Source: Sphingomonas sp.
GTDB lineage: Bacteria > Pseudomonadota > Alphaproteobacteria > Sphingomonadales > Sphingomonadaceae
Direction: 5' to 3'
NCBI GenBank assembly: GCA_002707985.1
Contig: PAOI01000058.1
Span: 1 to 60,941 of the forward strand
DNA: 60,941 nucleotides
Under the pieces are notes generated by a model. That model worked only from the letters and a program-made list of their open reading frames with translations. It searched no databases and had not been told where the DNA came from. A program made the position numbers and the translations under genes. This document shows positions 7,934 to 19,570 of the stretch, in pieces (position 1 is the stretch's first letter; each line of letters begins with the position of its first letter).

Positions 7934-10371
7934 TAGCTGAGATGTGCCTGCCCCATGGCTTCATTATCTGCAGCAGGAAGTCTTAAGGTCAGGTTATCCG
8001 CCTCAATTACCAGCGATCCGCCCAGCTCGCGGGCAAGATTGCGGGCGAGCCGCAAGGCGAATCCCGTGCCCAGCAACGCGGCGTCGCTGCCTTCATCGTC
8101 GATGCCGAGGACCGATTCGCCCTTATAATCCGCCAGCGCGGCCGGGCGTTCGAACGTCACCAGCACATCGTCGCCATCGACGCCGCTGCGAACGCCGACG
8201 CGCTCGCCCTCGCCGCTCGCCGAAACCAGCGTCGCCATCAGACGCGCGAACAGGCGCTCGACTGCGCGCCGGTCCCCCGTCACCGCCAGATCGTCGACCG
8301 GAAGCGCGATCCACGCGCCGCGCAGCTCGGCAAGCTGCGACAGATCGTCGGCGATTCCCGCAAGCAACGGGCGCAATGCGACTCTGGTCGGCGCCAACGA
8401 AAGCGCCTGGCTTTCGATCCGGGCGGCCAGGTCGAGATCGTCGATCGCGCCGAGCAATTCCTTCGCCTGGGTCCGCACCACCCCCGCGCGGTCGCGATAG
8501 GGTTCGGCGACCGGGCCGAGAATCTGGGTCTCGATCATTTCGGCAAAGCCGGCGATCGCATTGGTGGGCGTGCGCAGTTCGTGCACCAGCTGGCGCAGCG
8601 AATCGGCCGGGCTCGATGGCGGGACCGCGGGCTCGGCGCGCTCGTCCGGGCGCGGCCGGCGGGCCGTGCCGCGATAGCCCGAAAAGCGCCCGCTCGACGA
8701 ATCGAACACGGGGATTGCCGAAATCAGCCAGTCGCCGGCGGCGTCGCTGTCACCGTCGATGACGAGGCGCGAATTGGCAAAGCCCGCGCGGCGACGGAAC
8801 GCCCCCGCGGCAATGGCGTCGATCCGCGCCGCGCCGGGAATTCCCTGCTGATCGAGCGAGAGCCCGACCAGCGGTGCGCGCGAAACGCCGTCGACCCAGC
8901 GGATCACGCCCTTGGCATCGGTTTCGAACCGGAAGCCGTTCGGACGCGGCACCGGGCGCGGTTCGCGCACCTCGTCCTGCTGCCGGCGCCAGAAGGCGTC
9001 GATCCGCGCAACGACATCGGAAATCTGGAACGGGCCCTCGCCCGCCTCGCCATCCGGCGCGGGATCGGCAGGGGCTGATTCGACGACCCGCTCTTCGACC
9101 AGAAGATCTTCGCTCATGGCGACGTCCTCTGCTTCCGCCGCCCGCTCCGCAACCGGCTCGCTGAACACGGGCGTCGCCATTGTCCCGCTTTGATGCGCCG
9201 GGCCATCCTCGCGATCGGGCGATTGGGGCTTGTCAAAGGCCGCGGCCTCACGCTCCGGTACCGCAAGCGAAGTCGCGAAACCGGCCAGCGCCACGAAGGA
9301 AAGATCCTCTTCCGCCGCAGCGGCCGAAAGATCGGCTGCGACTGCCGCTTCGGCAAGCGTCTCCGGGGCCGGGAGCCCTGCGTCTTCGGGATAGACCGGC
9401 GGCGCGATCGCCGAAGGTGCGGGCAGCGGATCGAAATGCATGTCCGATGGCGCATAGGCGTCGCGTACCGGCGGCACATGCTCGATGAATTCGCTCTCGG
9501 CAGGTTCGACCGCTGGTTCGGCAACTGCTTCGGTATCCGGCACGTCGGTGTCCGGCGCCACCGCTGCCACGGCACTGTCGGCGGTGGGCGCAACAACAAT
9601 CGCAGCCACGTCAGCCTGCTGCTCGGCAGGCGGCGTATCGGTCTCGCCTTCCGCTGCGTCCTCCGCCTCGGGCGAAGCAAGGGGCTTTGCGCTCTCGGTC
9701 AGCGGGGTGAGCGAGCGCAGCGCGATCACATCTTCCTCCGGCCACGGATCCGCAACGCCCGCTTCGGGCTGAGCCTGAAGAATATCGGGATAGGGCACCG
9801 GATCCATTACCGGTTGCGATACGGAAGGTTCGGGCGCGTTGGCAACCGCATCCTCGTCCAACAGTGTATCATTCTCGCCGGTCTCGAACATCGGCTCGGC
9901 AAGATCGGGTTCCGGCTGTTCCTGCACGGCGGCGGCCGGTGTTCCGTCAGCGAGTACGAAATCGGCCGGACCGAAGGCTTCGAGCGCGCGCTTTACCGGC
10001 GGACCCAGGTCACGCCGGTTGCGCAGGACCGATCGTGCGGCCGACGACATTTCGGGCAACAGACTGATCCATTCCGAAGAGGAAAGCCGCGCCGCGCGCA
10101 GTACCGGTGCCGCGACCGAAATTTCATCAACACAAAAAATGCTGACCAGCGCAAAGGGCGGTTCGGCATATTCGAGTCCCCGCGCCGATGCGGCGCGGAT
10201 ATTGGCGGGGACTTCGTTACGAATCGCGTTGAGGACGGCGAGCGCGCGCGAATCCGGCGGCACCCGCCGACGTCCAATAAGATCAACCAGTTGGCGCCAT
10301 GCGGAATGCCTGCCATAGGGCGTCGTCAAATCTCCGGCGAGTACCGTCTCCAGAGTATCGTCGAAGCGCAC
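7933..10371 (-). CDS. Cytosolic histidine-kinase-like protein with degenerate ATPase domain
   Basis: An 812-residue soluble protein. The N-terminal 150 residues resemble DUF2336-type helical repeats (VAAPVLRAARLSSSEW, then SVLRNRRDL). A long acidic Ala/Pro/Glu-rich linker follows (about 155-470), then a PAS-like segment (about 485-600) and a HisKA domain with the phosphoacceptor motif HELRTPTNAI near residue 630. The catalytic ATPase domain is poor: the N box lacks its asparagine (VERLFARLMATLV), the G1 DxG motif is missing, and only a G2-like GTGFAL remains. It may be a scaffold or phosphatase rather than a kinase. It starts at a GTG with AGGGGA upstream, and is coupled to the downstream deacetylase-like gene. 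Confidence 0.75.
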   Translation of the reverse strand: MRFDDTLETVLAGDLTTPYGRHSAWRQLVDLIGRRRVPPDSRALAVLNAIRNEVPANIRAASARGLEYAEPPFALVSIFCVDEISVAAPVLRAARLSSSEWISLLPEMSSAARSVLRNRRDLGPPVKRALEAFGPADFVLADGTPAAAVQEQPEPDLAEPMFETGENDTLLDEDAVANAPEPSVSQPVMDPVPYPDILQAQPEAGVADPWPEEDVIALRSLTPLTESAKPLASPEAEDAAEGETDTPPAEQQADVAAIVVAPTADSAVAAVAPDTDVPDTEAVAEPAVEPAESEFIEHVPPVRDAYAPSDMHFDPLPAPSAIAPPVYPEDAGLPAPETLAEAAVAADLSAAAAEEDLSFVALAGFATSLAVPEREAAAFDKPQSPDREDGPAHQSGTMATPVFSEPVAERAAEAEDVAMSEDLLVEERVVESAPADPAPDGEAGEGPFQISDVVARIDAFWRRQQDEVREPRPVPRPNGFRFETDAKGVIRWVDGVSRAPLVGLSLDQQGIPGAARIDAIAAGAFRRRAGFANSRLVIDGDSDAAGDWLISAIPVFDSSSGRFSGYRGTARRPRPDERAEPAVPPSSPADSLRQLVHELRTPTNAIAGFAEMIETQILGPVAEPYRDRAGVVRTQAKELLGAIDDLDLAARIESQALSLAPTRVALRPLLAGIADDLSQLAELRGAWIALPVDDLAVTGDRRAVERLFARLMATLVSASGEGERVGVRSGVDGDDVLVTFERPAALADYKGESVLGIDDEGSDAALLGTGFALRLARNLARELGGSLVIEADNLTLRLPAADNEAMGQAHLS

Positions 10372-10553
10372 GCATTCATCCCCTTTGGCCGCCAGGAACG
10401 CGCGACCGGTAAGTTTTTCTTAACCCCGTGGCAGAGAGGGCGGAACAGCCCATTTCGGCACGTAGCAATGTGGGACAATTGCGTTCGCGAGTAATATTAT
10501 TAGGATCGCCCCCGCGCTGCGGAACGATCCGTGCGTATCAGGGAGTTTTATGA

Positions 10554-11021
10554 ATGCGATTCGACGAAATTGACATGCGCATTCTCGCTTTGTTGCAGGA
10601 AAACGGCCGCATGACGAATGTCGAATTGGCGGAACGCGTGGGACTGACCGCCCCGCCCTGCTTGCGACGCGTGCGCGCGCTGGAACAGGAAGGCGTGATT
10701 CGCGGCTATCACGCGGCACTCGAAGCGGAAGCATTGGGCTACGGCCTGACCGTTTTCGCGATGGTCAGCCTGCGCAGCCAGGCGGAAAGCGATCTGCGGG
10801 CGTTCGAACAGCTCGTCGCCGATATCCCCGAAGTGCGCGAATGCCATATGCTGAACGGCGAGATCGACTTCATCCTGAAAATCGTCGCGCCCGATCTGCA
10901 GAGTTTTCAGCGCATCCTGACGACGCGGCTTACCACCGCGCCCAATGTCGAAAGCGTGAAGACGTCGCTGACGATCCGCACGTCGAAGCAAATGCCGGGC
11001 GTTCCCGTCGAAATCGACTGA
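10554..11021 (+). CDS. Lrp/AsnC-family transcriptional regulator
   Basis: A 155-residue regulator of the feast/famine family. An N-terminal helix-turn-helix (about 5-60, LLQENGRMTNVELAERVGLT) binds DNA. The C-terminal RAM domain (about 70-145, with ECHMLNGEIDFILKI) binds amino acids and drives octamer formation. Length and order match Lrp exactly. The ATG at 10554 follows GGGAG. The 182-base gap to the divergent kinase gene contains an AT-rich island (TAATATTATTAGG, 10492-10504), a plausible promoter or self-regulatory site, but I see no clear -35 box. The target genes cannot be named. Confidence 0.93.
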   Translation: MRFDEIDMRILALLQENGRMTNVELAERVGLTAPPCLRRVRALEQEGVIRGYHAALEAEALGYGLTVFAMVSLRSQAESDLRAFEQLVADIPEVRECHMLNGEIDFILKIVAPDLQSFQRILTTRLTTAPNVESVKTSLTIRTSKQMPGVPVEID

Positions 11022-11051
11022 TCCGCCGATCGCCGGATCGCTCGGTCCGAC

Positions 11052-11086
11052 AAAGCAAAGGGGCGGAGCAGCCAATGCCGCCCCGC
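11052..11086 (-). terminator. Rho-independent terminator of the TPR-protein gene
   Basis: On the minus strand GGGGCGG (11079-11085) and CCGCCCC (11059-11065) form a hairpin followed by TTTGCTTT. It lies about 30 bases after the stop of the gene at 11115. It also sits just after the Lrp gene on the opposite strand and may slow that transcript too. Confidence 0.7.
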
Positions 11087-11114
11087 CCCGATATCGTTCG
11101 GATATGCCGCCTGC

Positions 11115-12407
11115 TTATTGCGCAGGAGCGGCTGCAGGCTCCGCCGGAGCAGCAGGGGCCGAGCCCTGATGATTGAGCCACACGGTCCAGAACTTTGCCA
11201 GATTGCTGATCGGCCCACCATCGGCGACAGCGTCGAAGCTGGTCCGCGCGCCGGCGAGATCGCCTGCCTTGGCATGCGCGATGCCGAGATGCAGATTGAC
11301 CTCGTTCGTGTCTACGCCGCCCTTTTGCAGCGCCATCTGATACATTGAGACGGCCTTGGCATAATCGCCAGAGGCGAGATAAGCGTCACCCGTCTGCGCC
11401 GCGGCCTGGCCATTGGCGGCGCTCGCCGCTTCGCTTTCATAGGCCGAAAGCGCGCGTTCGTTGCGAATCGCGGTATTGGCGCGCGTATAGAGCTCGTTGA
11501 AATCAGCAGTGCCGGTCTGAATGATGCCCGAGGCGCGGCCTGCATCGATCGCTGCCTTGGTTTCCCAAGGCAGGCCCGAATTGAACGCCGCATCGCCATA
11601 GCTCAGATATTCGCTTTCGTCGGCGAGCGCGCCTGCCGCGCCGAGCAGGCGGTACAGATCAAGCTTTTGACGATTGGTCAGCTGATTGTTTTCGCGGAAG
11701 ATCAGCAGGGTACGACGCCAGTTTTCGACGGTCGGATAGGCGTCCAGCTCCATCAGGAGCCACTTTGCCGTACCAGCCGTATCGCCTGCATTGTACAGCT
11801 TCGAAATGGCGAGACGATACCAGTCTTCCGGGGGAGTGTTGCCTGCAGCCTTCTCCGCCGCCACAGCGCGCTCGAGCGCAGCTGCGCCTTCGCTGACCTT
11901 GTCCAGCTGGAAATAGCTGCTGGCGATCAGCAGCGGCAGCGACGACTGGTTATAACCCAGTTCCTGCGCCTTCAGCAGATAGGGCAGCGCAGTCTCGTAA
12001 TCCTTTGCCAGCACCGCACGACGCCCGCGCTCATAATTCAGAACCGGGGCATTTTCGGCCGGAAGCTTCGGGCTGGCGAGCAGGCGATCGAGCGCGGGCA
12101 CTACGCCGGCATCGTTGCCGCGACCCAGCTCGACCTGGAAACGCATCCAGTTGGCGTAATATTTCTCGTCGTCATTCTGCGCGACCGCTTCGGCCTGCGC
12201 CAGCGGGGCTTCGGCCTCGTCGAACTTCTTGGCGGCGATCAGCTCCTGCGCCTTGGCGGCGGGCTCGCGAAATTCGCGGCTGAGTTCGACTTGCGGTTGT
12301 TCCTGTTCGCCGCCGCGATTGCGCTGCGCATTGGCGGGCGAGACGCTGACGGCAGCGACGCTCACGCCGAGTGCTGCGGCGACCGCGAACCTGGAAACAA
12401 AATTCAT
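11115..12407 (-). CDS. Exported tetratricopeptide-repeat protein
   Basis: A 430-residue protein with a signal peptide (cleavage near residue 27, SPANAQ) and an all-helical body of degenerate tetratricopeptide repeats, clearest near the C-terminus (DAYLASGDYAKAVSMYQMAL and NLHLGIAHAKAGDLAGARTSF). It ends in an Ala/Pro tail. TPR proteins of this kind act as periplasmic scaffolds, but no partner is apparent. GAGGAGA lies about nine bases upstream of the start. It is transcribed alone, towards the Lrp gene, and has its own terminator. Confidence 0.85.
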   Translation of the reverse strand: MNFVSRFAVAAALGVSVAAVSVSPANAQRNRGGEQEQPQVELSREFREPAAKAQELIAAKKFDEAEAPLAQAEAVAQNDDEKYYANWMRFQVELGRGNDAGVVPALDRLLASPKLPAENAPVLNYERGRRAVLAKDYETALPYLLKAQELGYNQSSLPLLIASSYFQLDKVSEGAAALERAVAAEKAAGNTPPEDWYRLAISKLYNAGDTAGTAKWLLMELDAYPTVENWRRTLLIFRENNQLTNRQKLDLYRLLGAAGALADESEYLSYGDAAFNSGLPWETKAAIDAGRASGIIQTGTADFNELYTRANTAIRNERALSAYESEAASAANGQAAAQTGDAYLASGDYAKAVSMYQMALQKGGVDTNEVNLHLGIAHAKAGDLAGARTSFDAVADGGPISNLAKFWTVWLNHQGSAPAAPAEPAAAPAQ

Positions 12408-12587
12408 GCTGAAACTCTCCTCATCCGGCTTTGGGGGCCATAGCGGGGCACGCTGTATCCACCAGCGCGGCGCCGTTCAAGCGCAACCGCCCAGACGCCC
12501 GTATCGCATCGCGCGGCTGAACCTCATTTGAACCGAAGCCATCAAGGCTTTTGACTCCTCCCCGCGCGCGACGCTAGGCGGCAGGTG

Positions 12588-13346
12588 ATGCTTGCCCTCC
12601 TGTCGCCCGCTAAGACGCTCGATTACGAAACGGAGTTCCCTCAGGTCACCCCGTCGGAGCCGCATTTCGCCGAAGAAGCACTGACGCTGGCGCGCGGCGC
12701 CGCACGCCTGTCGCGCCGGAAACTGAGCGAGCTGATGCATATTTCCGACAAGCTGGCCGATCTGAATGCCCGCAGATACGCCGGTTTTGCCGAGCAGAAC
12801 GAACGCCCCGCGCTCTATGCCTTTGCCGGCGACGTCTATAGCGGGTTCGAAGCGCGCACGCTCGACGAACCGGCCATTGGCTTTGCACAGGATCATGTCC
12901 GCATCCTTTCCGGGCTCTACGGGCTGCTCCGTCCCCTCGATGCGATCCGCCCCTATCGCCTCGAAATGGGTACGCGCTGGGCGCCGGGGCGGGCAAAGAC
13001 GCTGTATGACTGGTGGCAGGACAGGATTGCCGACCGCATTGCCGAGGAATTGCGCGAGGAAGGATCGGATACCGTCCTCAATCTCGCCAGCCAGGAATAT
13101 TGGAAGGCAGCGCAGGGCAAGCTCCCCGAATCGATTCGGGTGATCGATGTCGATTTCCGCGAGCCCGGCCCCGACGGACCGCGCTTCGTCAGCTTCCACG
13201 CCAAGAAGGCACGCGGGCTGATGGCGCGATGGATGTGCGAACATATGATCACCGACGTCGAAGCGATGAAAGGTTTCGACACCGATGGCTATCGGTTCGA
13301 TCCCGAGGAAAGCACCGACACAAACTGGCGGTTCAGCCGCGCATGA
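12588..13346 (+). CDS. yaaA: YaaA-family peroxide-stress protein
   Basis: A 252-residue protein of the YaaA (DUF328/UPF0246) family. The family signature LSPAKTLDY is at residues 4-13, and GLYGLLRPLDAIRPYRLEMG near residue 110 is also typical. In E. coli YaaA is induced by OxyR and lowers free iron damage during hydrogen peroxide stress; it binds DNA. The ATG at 12588 is preceded by an in-frame GTG at 12585, which could also serve. Its stop codon overlaps the start of the next gene (ATGA), so the SDR gene is co-translated. Confidence 0.92.
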   Translation: MLALLSPAKTLDYETEFPQVTPSEPHFAEEALTLARGAARLSRRKLSELMHISDKLADLNARRYAGFAEQNERPALYAFAGDVYSGFEARTLDEPAIGFAQDHVRILSGLYGLLRPLDAIRPYRLEMGTRWAPGRAKTLYDWWQDRIADRIAEELREEGSDTVLNLASQEYWKAAQGKLPESIRVIDVDFREPGPDGPRFVSFHAKKARGLMARWMCEHMITDVEAMKGFDTDGYRFDPEESTDTNWRFSRA

Positions 13347-14047
13347 GCAGCAAGGGCGCCGCCGTCGTCATCGGCGCATCGGGCGGCATCGGTGCAGCAC
13401 TCGCCGATGCGATCGAGGAAGAAGGCGAATTCGCGGTCGTCCACCGTTTCGCGCGCAGCTTTTCCGGCGAACGGCACCTCGATCTTACCGACGAAGCCAG
13501 CATCGCCGCAGCGGCGGAACGGGTGGGACGCGGCCCCGCCCCCACACTGATCCTGATCGCCACGGGGCTGCTCCACGATGCGGACCAGGGCCCCGAAAAG
13601 GCGCTGCTGGACCTGAATGCCGAATGGATGCTGCGCAATTTCGCGGTGAACAGCGTCGGACCCGCGCTGATCGCCAAGCATTTCGTACCGCTGATGCCGC
13701 GAAGCGGAACGCCGGTCCTGGCCGCTCTGTCGGCGCGTGTGGGCAGCATCACCGACAATCGGCTGGGCGGGTGGTACAGCTATCGCGCTTCGAAAGCCGC
13801 GCTCAACATGCTGGTACGCAATGTCGCGATCGAAGCGAAACGGCATAGCGACCGCGCGATCGTGGTCGCGCTGCATCCCGGCACCGTGGATACCGGAATG
13901 TCCAAGCCGTTTCAGGCCAATGTCCCGCCCGCGCAGCTGTTCGATGCCGAGCGTGCGGCATTGCAGCTGCTGGACGTCATCGAAGGGCTGACGCCGAAGG
14001 ACAGCGGCCGCATCTTTGCCTGGGACGGCGCCGAAATCGATCCGTGA
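13343..14047 (+). CDS. Short-chain dehydrogenase/reductase (C-factor-like)
   Basis: A 234-residue Rossmann-fold oxidoreductase. The NAD(P)-binding motif is GASGGIGAA near residue 10 and the active-site pair is YRASK near residue 149. Overall it resembles the CsgA/C-factor group of SDRs, whose substrates are mostly unknown. The start overlaps the yaaA stop codon by four bases, so the two form an operon. No SDR-specific partner gene suggests a substrate. Confidence 0.87.
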   Translation: MSSKGAAVVIGASGGIGAALADAIEEEGEFAVVHRFARSFSGERHLDLTDEASIAAAAERVGRGPAPTLILIATGLLHDADQGPEKALLDLNAEWMLRNFAVNSVGPALIAKHFVPLMPRSGTPVLAALSARVGSITDNRLGGWYSYRASKAALNMLVRNVAIEAKRHSDRAIVVALHPGTVDTGMSKPFQANVPPAQLFDAERAALQLLDVIEGLTPKDSGRIFAWDGAEIDP

Positions 14048-14195
14048 CCGGCCCGGAAACAAGCGCCTCCCGAGACAGTGGCCCCGCGGCCTGATAGGCC
14101 GTCACAACACCGGCGTACGATGATCGCTTCTCCAGCTGCGAACGATCCGGACGAAAAGGCCGACCGATAGGCTGCCCTGACGGTTCTCCGGCCTC

Positions 14196-14231
14196 CACGC
14201 GCGCGTACGCGTGGGTGCGTGCACGCGCGCG
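14196..14231. other. Alternating purine-pyrimidine tract upstream of gyrA (Z-DNA-prone)
   Basis: Two near-perfect alternating runs lie back to back: CACGCGCGCGTACGCGTG (14196-14213) and 14215-14231, starting GTGCGTGCACG. They are broken by a single base. Such CG/CA/TG runs readily adopt left-handed DNA under negative supercoiling. The tract ends 72 bases before the gyrA start codon. The rest of the 14048-14303 gap holds a small GGCC-TGATA-GGCC hairpin at 14088-14100 and no gene I can support. Confidence 0.6.
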
Positions 14232-14303
14232 GGGCTTGGCATCCCCTGCCCCAGCCGCTAGTGCGTTTCACACGAACGAAACACTTCCAGAAAGTCCTGT
14301 CTT

Positions 14304-17105
<2,802 letters not shown>

Positions 17106-17110
17106 ACGAA

Positions 17111-17148
17111 ATGAGGGCAGCGGTCAGGGAACACGCTGCCCTCATCCT
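17111..17148. terminator. Strong hairpin between gyrA and the convergent secreted-protein gene
   Basis: ATGAGGGCAGCG at 17111-17122 pairs perfectly over 12 bases with CGCTGCCCTCAT at 17134-17145. There is no T-run, so it is an atypical terminator, perhaps serving both convergent genes. Confidence 0.65.
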
Positions 17149-17162
17149 TCCCGGTCGGGAAC

Positions 17163-17702
17163 TCAGGAGCCCGCGTTCAACCGGTCACGGCATTGCATCA
17201 GCGCCTGATAGGCAAAGCCTTCATTCCCCTGCAGATCGATACTGTCATATTCGACGCCGTCGAAGACCACGCTGACGAAGCGCGCGCGCCGCAGCATGTC
17301 GAGCGGTGCCTGTGACGGGGCGCCGCCGCCCCAGCCGGCCCAGCCATAGTCCCAGAAGCCGCTGCTGTAGCCGCCCGATGGCGACGTCGTGCTGCCCGCA
17401 CCATCGAACGCCAGCGTCATCGGGATATTGGCATCCGGATCGGCGGCCTGCGCCTTGTCCCAGCCATTGACGAGCAGCCGCACGTTGAAATTGCCGTCGC
17501 TCACACGATAGCTGATTTCGAATTTGAACGGCTTGTCGGTGCCGGGCAGCTTGCCGCCCTGAACGGTATAGAAGCACAGGTCGTTGCGCTCGCTCGTCTC
17601 GAAACTCGCGCTACGCCGTTGCTGCGCCGATGCGCTGCCCGTGAAAAGCAGCGATGCAAGCGCGGCGCAGAGCGCATATTCGATGCAAGAAGTGGCCTTC
17701 AT
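17163..17702 (-). CDS. Secreted protein of unknown function
   Basis: A 179-residue protein with a signal peptide (about 1-26, ending GSASAQ). The mature part has two cysteines (NDLCFYTVQGG and MQCRDRL) that could form a disulfide, a Gly/Ser/Trp-rich middle (GYSSGFWDYGWAGWGGG) and a beta-rich pattern. I do not recognise a family. GGGGG precedes the ATG at 17702, fourteen bases after the stop of the Sel1-repeat gene, so the two are almost certainly co-transcribed and may act together in the periplasm. Confidence 0.75.
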   Translation of the reverse strand: MKATSCIEYALCAALASLLFTGSASAQQRRSASFETSERNDLCFYTVQGGKLPGTDKPFKFEISYRVSDGNFNVRLLVNGWDKAQAADPDANIPMTLAFDGAGSTTSPSGGYSSGFWDYGWAGWGGGAPSQAPLDMLRRARFVSVVFDGVEYDSIDLQGNEGFAYQALMQCRDRLNAGS

Positions 17703-17716
17703 CCCCCTGACCTTCC

Positions 17717-19471
17717 TCAACAATATGGATTGGAGCTCGAACAGACACTGGTTCCGCCCGAATAATAGCGGATGGCATTGTCCCAATTGCTCTGATCGAT
17801 GATCTGGCCGACGGTGCGGCCGGTATAGGCAGGCGTCGTACCGACCGAGGAATAGCTGGGCGTCCAGCTGGTCCAGGCGCTCGTCCATGCGGCGCGGCGG
17901 CGCTGACGCTCCCATTCGATTTCGGCCTGCTGGCGGCGGCGCTCGTTTTCGACACGGATCGGCTCGGCGCGCATCGAGCGGTAGATGGCGGCGGCCATTT
18001 CGCTGCCGCGCTCGGCGGCGATGCGCATATAGCTTTCGCCCTTGCTGCGGTTTTCGGCAACGCCGTCGCCATACCAATAGGCCATGCCGATCCAGATCGC
18101 GGCATCGACATGCCCGACCCGCGCGGCATTTTCGATCAGGACGACGCCATCGGCCGGATTGGGCCGGTCGATTAGCCCCGGCAGGCCATAATAGAGCCAG
18201 CCGCCGAGCAGCCATTCCGCATCCTGATGCCATTCGTGCATCAGCCGCACGACAGCGTCGAGCCCCGCCCGCGCGCCCGAACCGCCGCGTTCCACTGCCG
18301 CGCGGGCGAGCGCGATCTGATTTGCCGCCGGAGCCGCCGGGTCGATCGCCGGAATGCGCATCCGCACGCCCGGATCGGCGGCGATCAGCCGCTGCGCATC
18401 GACGCAGCCCGGGCTGTCGCCAAGGCGGCACGCCTTGTCCGCAAGTGCGACGGCAACGGCGGTATCGCGTTCGACTTCGGTCGCGCGGGCATAGGCCTGA
18501 CCCAATGCGCGGCACCCAAGGGCGAAATCGAAGTCGCAGGCGCGACGCAGATAATAGATTGCTTCGCCCTGCGTCGAACGCGCGCCGGCGGGACGCGTGA
18601 GCCCCAGTTCGCCTAGCCGATAGCAGCTCGCCGGATCCCCGCCGCGACAGGCAGTGACAAGGAAATTCTCGCCCAGCCGCACCGTTTCCGCCGTGCCGGA
18701 GCGCGACAACAAATCGCCATGAATCGCACAGAGGCGCAGCCGGTGTCCGCGCGCCTGGGTACAGCCGCGTTGCGCCGCTGCTGCGGCCTGGCTGGTGCTG
18801 GCGGTAACGCCGCGCCCCTGACTATAGGCCTGATATTGGCCGAGGCACCCCCATGCCTGCCCCTTGTCGCACGCATCGCGATAGAGCCCGAACGCATAGG
18901 CCTGAGCATCGCGATCGGTGTCGGCGAACAGGCGATCGGCCTGCAACCGGCACCCATCGGCAGAGCCCGAAGCACAAGCGCGATCGGCGATCGCTGCCGA
19001 TTGCGTGCCTTGCCCGCCCGATGACGCCATGCCAGCGGCCATGCCTGCGCAGCTATCCTGATCGCGCAGATCATTGCAGCCGCGCTCGGCCATTTCTCCG
19101 GCAAGCTCGGGATTGGTGAAACCGGCATCGCCATTGCGCAGCATCGCCGAAGCGCGCGCGCAGGCCGGGCCCGCCCCCTTTTGGCAGGCAAGGATATAAT
19201 AGCCGATCGACACGCGGACATCGGCGGTCAGATCCCCCGCCCCCTCGTCATAGGCGCGCGCAAGCTGCAGGCACTGTTCGGCGCGTCCGCGACGACAATC
19301 GCGGTCCCAGCGGATGGCCACGCCATAGAGCGTGAACGGCATCATCTGCTTGCCGTTATAGACGGAGCCGTCGGCATGCCCGTCATAGGCCGAAGGTGCG
19401 CCCTGCGCATGTGCGCCACCCGCCAGAAACAGGCATGCAAGCAACAATGTCCAAAAGCCCGTAACGCGCAT
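17717..19471 (-). CDS. Exported cysteine-rich Sel1-repeat protein
   Basis: A 584-residue protein with a signal peptide (ending GGAHAQ near residue 23) and a long array of Sel1-like helical repeats. Nine cysteine pairs appear, seven of them spaced C-x7-C (for example CRRGRAEQC, CQKGAGPAC, CDKGQAWGC, CRLGDSPGC). This pattern fits disulfide-stapled Sel1 repeats like those of the Helicobacter cysteine-rich proteins, and suits the oxidising periplasm. After residue about 500 there is a charged Arg/Glu-rich helix (ENERRRQQAEIEWERQRRR) and a Ser/Tyr-rich tail ending in two more cysteines. Sel1 arrays bind other proteins; the partner may be the next gene. Confidence 0.85.
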   Translation of the reverse strand: MRVTGFWTLLLACLFLAGGAHAQGAPSAYDGHADGSVYNGKQMMPFTLYGVAIRWDRDCRRGRAEQCLQLARAYDEGAGDLTADVRVSIGYYILACQKGAGPACARASAMLRNGDAGFTNPELAGEMAERGCNDLRDQDSCAGMAAGMASSGGQGTQSAAIADRACASGSADGCRLQADRLFADTDRDAQAYAFGLYRDACDKGQAWGCLGQYQAYSQGRGVTASTSQAAAAAQRGCTQARGHRLRLCAIHGDLLSRSGTAETVRLGENFLVTACRGGDPASCYRLGELGLTRPAGARSTQGEAIYYLRRACDFDFALGCRALGQAYARATEVERDTAVAVALADKACRLGDSPGCVDAQRLIAADPGVRMRIPAIDPAAPAANQIALARAAVERGGSGARAGLDAVVRLMHEWHQDAEWLLGGWLYYGLPGLIDRPNPADGVVLIENAARVGHVDAAIWIGMAYWYGDGVAENRSKGESYMRIAAERGSEMAAAIYRSMRAEPIRVENERRRQQAEIEWERQRRRAAWTSAWTSWTPSYSSVGTTPAYTGRTVGQIIDQSNWDNAIRYYSGGTSVCSSSNPYC

Positions 19472-19570
19472 AACAGCCTCTCCCGGCCCTGTTTGCGACG
19501 ATGCGGAATAAGGCCTAGCGACGATGCAAACGCGCTGTAAACGGCGAACGGAAAGCTAACGGAGTTTGTA

